Assembly (NCBI GenBank): GCA_937899395.1
Contig: CALBPU010000006.1
Location: 1-6,644, forward strand
Source of the DNA: an uncultured Fretibacterium sp.
Lineage (GTDB): Bacteria > Synergistota > Synergistia > Synergistales > Aminobacteriaceae
Length of the DNA stretch: 6,644 bases
Reading direction: 5' to 3'
Both the position numbers and the translations under genes were made by a program. Below the pieces are notes generated by a model that was given only the letters and a program-made list of their open reading frames with translations, was not told the DNA's origin and searched no databases. Shown here piece after piece: positions 6,285 through 6,644 of this stretch (position 1 is the stretch's first letter; the number at the start of each line of letters is the position of its first letter).

Positions 6285-6644
6285 GGAAATAGGGACACTG
6301 GCACTTGAAGCTATGTTGTTTGAAGTGTCAGCAACACCGAAACCCGGACTTGTAGATCGAAATAATTCAGGAGCTCATAGAGATATGAGCTTCTTTACTT
6401 TTATGGAGAGTGCAGCGAGTTTGCGTGAAAGTTTTGAGGATTTCGCAGAAGCAGGGTTTAATTTTGACCTATCCACCGCTGAAGCGGTTCCCCTGCGAAG
6501 GGGAGGTGTCAGTGAGACTGACAGAGGGGTTCTGCAACAGCTTTTCCCCTTAATCCGAAAAATCGGAATTGAAGCCGAAAAAAAAATGTTCAAAGCCACA
6601 AACGGAATTAACACTCACAAAGGAGAAATATTTTCGTTAGGGCT
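6271..6644 (+). CDS. citG: CitG/MdcB-type triphosphoribosyl-dephospho-CoA synthase, 3'-truncated by window edge
   Basis: Enzymes of this family make 2'-(5''-triphosphoribosyl)-3'-dephospho-CoA from ATP and dephospho-CoA, the precursor of the prosthetic group of citrate lyase or malonate decarboxylase. Recognition rests on two conserved blocks, TPKPGLVDR followed by GAHRDM (residues 22-39), and GIEAEKKMFKATNG leading into INTHKGEIFSLG (about 99-124), which match E. coli CitG closely. Only 124 codons are visible of a usual 270-300. The start is ambiguous among ATGs at 6262, 6271 and 6274, with no clear Shine-Dalgarno; all overlap the end of the RND gene, implying translational coupling. Residues 67-87 are encoded by an inserted-looking palindromic repeat that keeps the frame, and a stop-free frame continues to the edge, so the gene does not look broken. 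No citrate lyase or malonate decarboxylase subunit is in view, so the physiological partner is unknown, and the symbol denotes the family rather than a proven citrate pathway. Confidence 0.87.
   Translation, partial: MMTSKEIGTLALEAMLFEVSATPKPGLVDRNNSGAHRDMSFFTFMESAASLRESFEDFAEAGFNFDLSTAEAVPLRRGGVSETDRGVLQQLFPLIRKIGIEAEKKMFKATNGINTHKGEIFSLG
6469..6531 (+). repeat. Three-hairpin palindromic repeat inside the citG-like gene
   Basis: Three perfect palindromes lie side by side: ACCGC-TGAA-GCGGT (6475-6488), TCCCC-TGCGAA-GGGGA (6489-6504) and TGTCAGT-GAG-ACTGACA (6507-6523), followed by GAGGGGTT. CCCCT at 6490-6494 could alternatively pair with AGGGG at 6525-6529. The 17 bases 6489-6505 are identical to 1903-1919 in the intergenic hairpin. 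The block is much richer in G+C than its surroundings, is about 63 bases (21 codons) long and is translated as LSTAEAVPLRRGG followed by VSETDRGV. The exact borders are estimated. Confidence 0.75.

Noticed and set aside
6375..6614. Open frame on the minus strand (79 codons)
   Set aside because: It lies opposite the citG-like gene, whose protein motifs are clear, and owes part of its openness to the palindromic repeat. No family resemblance or ribosome site.
6271..6644. citG-like gene as a pseudogene broken by the repeat
   Set aside because: The frame is continuous through and after the repeat, and both conserved motif blocks are intact.

Overview
The window looks like chromosomal DNA of a Gram-negative-type (diderm), fairly AT-rich bacterium. 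The diderm call rests on a membrane-fusion protein carrying a TolC-docking motif, followed by an RND pump. The mix of Ig-like surface repeats, an RND pump and a CitG-type enzyme with GC-rich palindromic repeats would suit an anaerobic gut or oral lineage such as Synergistota or Negativicutes. That placement is inference, since no rRNA or other taxonomic marker is present.

Layout, all genes on the + strand: (1) 3-1880 is the 3' part of a large secreted or surface protein, entering from outside the window, with five complete tandem Ig-like (He_PIG-type) repeats, the tail of a sixth, and an unrecognised C-terminal region. (2) 1881-2054 is an intergenic stretch holding a GC-rich terminator-like hairpin, an inverted and direct TGTTAT repeat cluster that could be an operator, and an extended -10 promoter. 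(3) 2055-6284 is a two-gene efflux unit, a periplasmic adaptor of the HlyD/AcrA type and, 6 bases later, an AcrB-type RND permease; no outer-membrane channel gene is in view. (4) 6271-6644 is the start of a gene for a CitG-type triphosphoribosyl-dephospho-CoA synthase. It overlaps the end of the RND gene and runs off the right edge.

The adaptor and pump should work as one tripartite exporter with a TolC-like channel encoded elsewhere. The citG-like gene is probably co-transcribed and translationally coupled to the pump, although no functional link is known.

Two things stand out. The citG-like gene carries an approximately 63-base block of three consecutive palindromes that stays in frame and adds about 20 residues between two conserved motifs. 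Its 17-base core recurs exactly in the hairpin after the surface-protein gene. This resembles palindromic repeats that insert into coding genes, as described in Rickettsia. In addition, the RND pump has Met-Asn in transmembrane helix 4 where proton-coupled relatives have Asp-Asp or Asp-Asn, so its energy coupling is doubtful or unusual.
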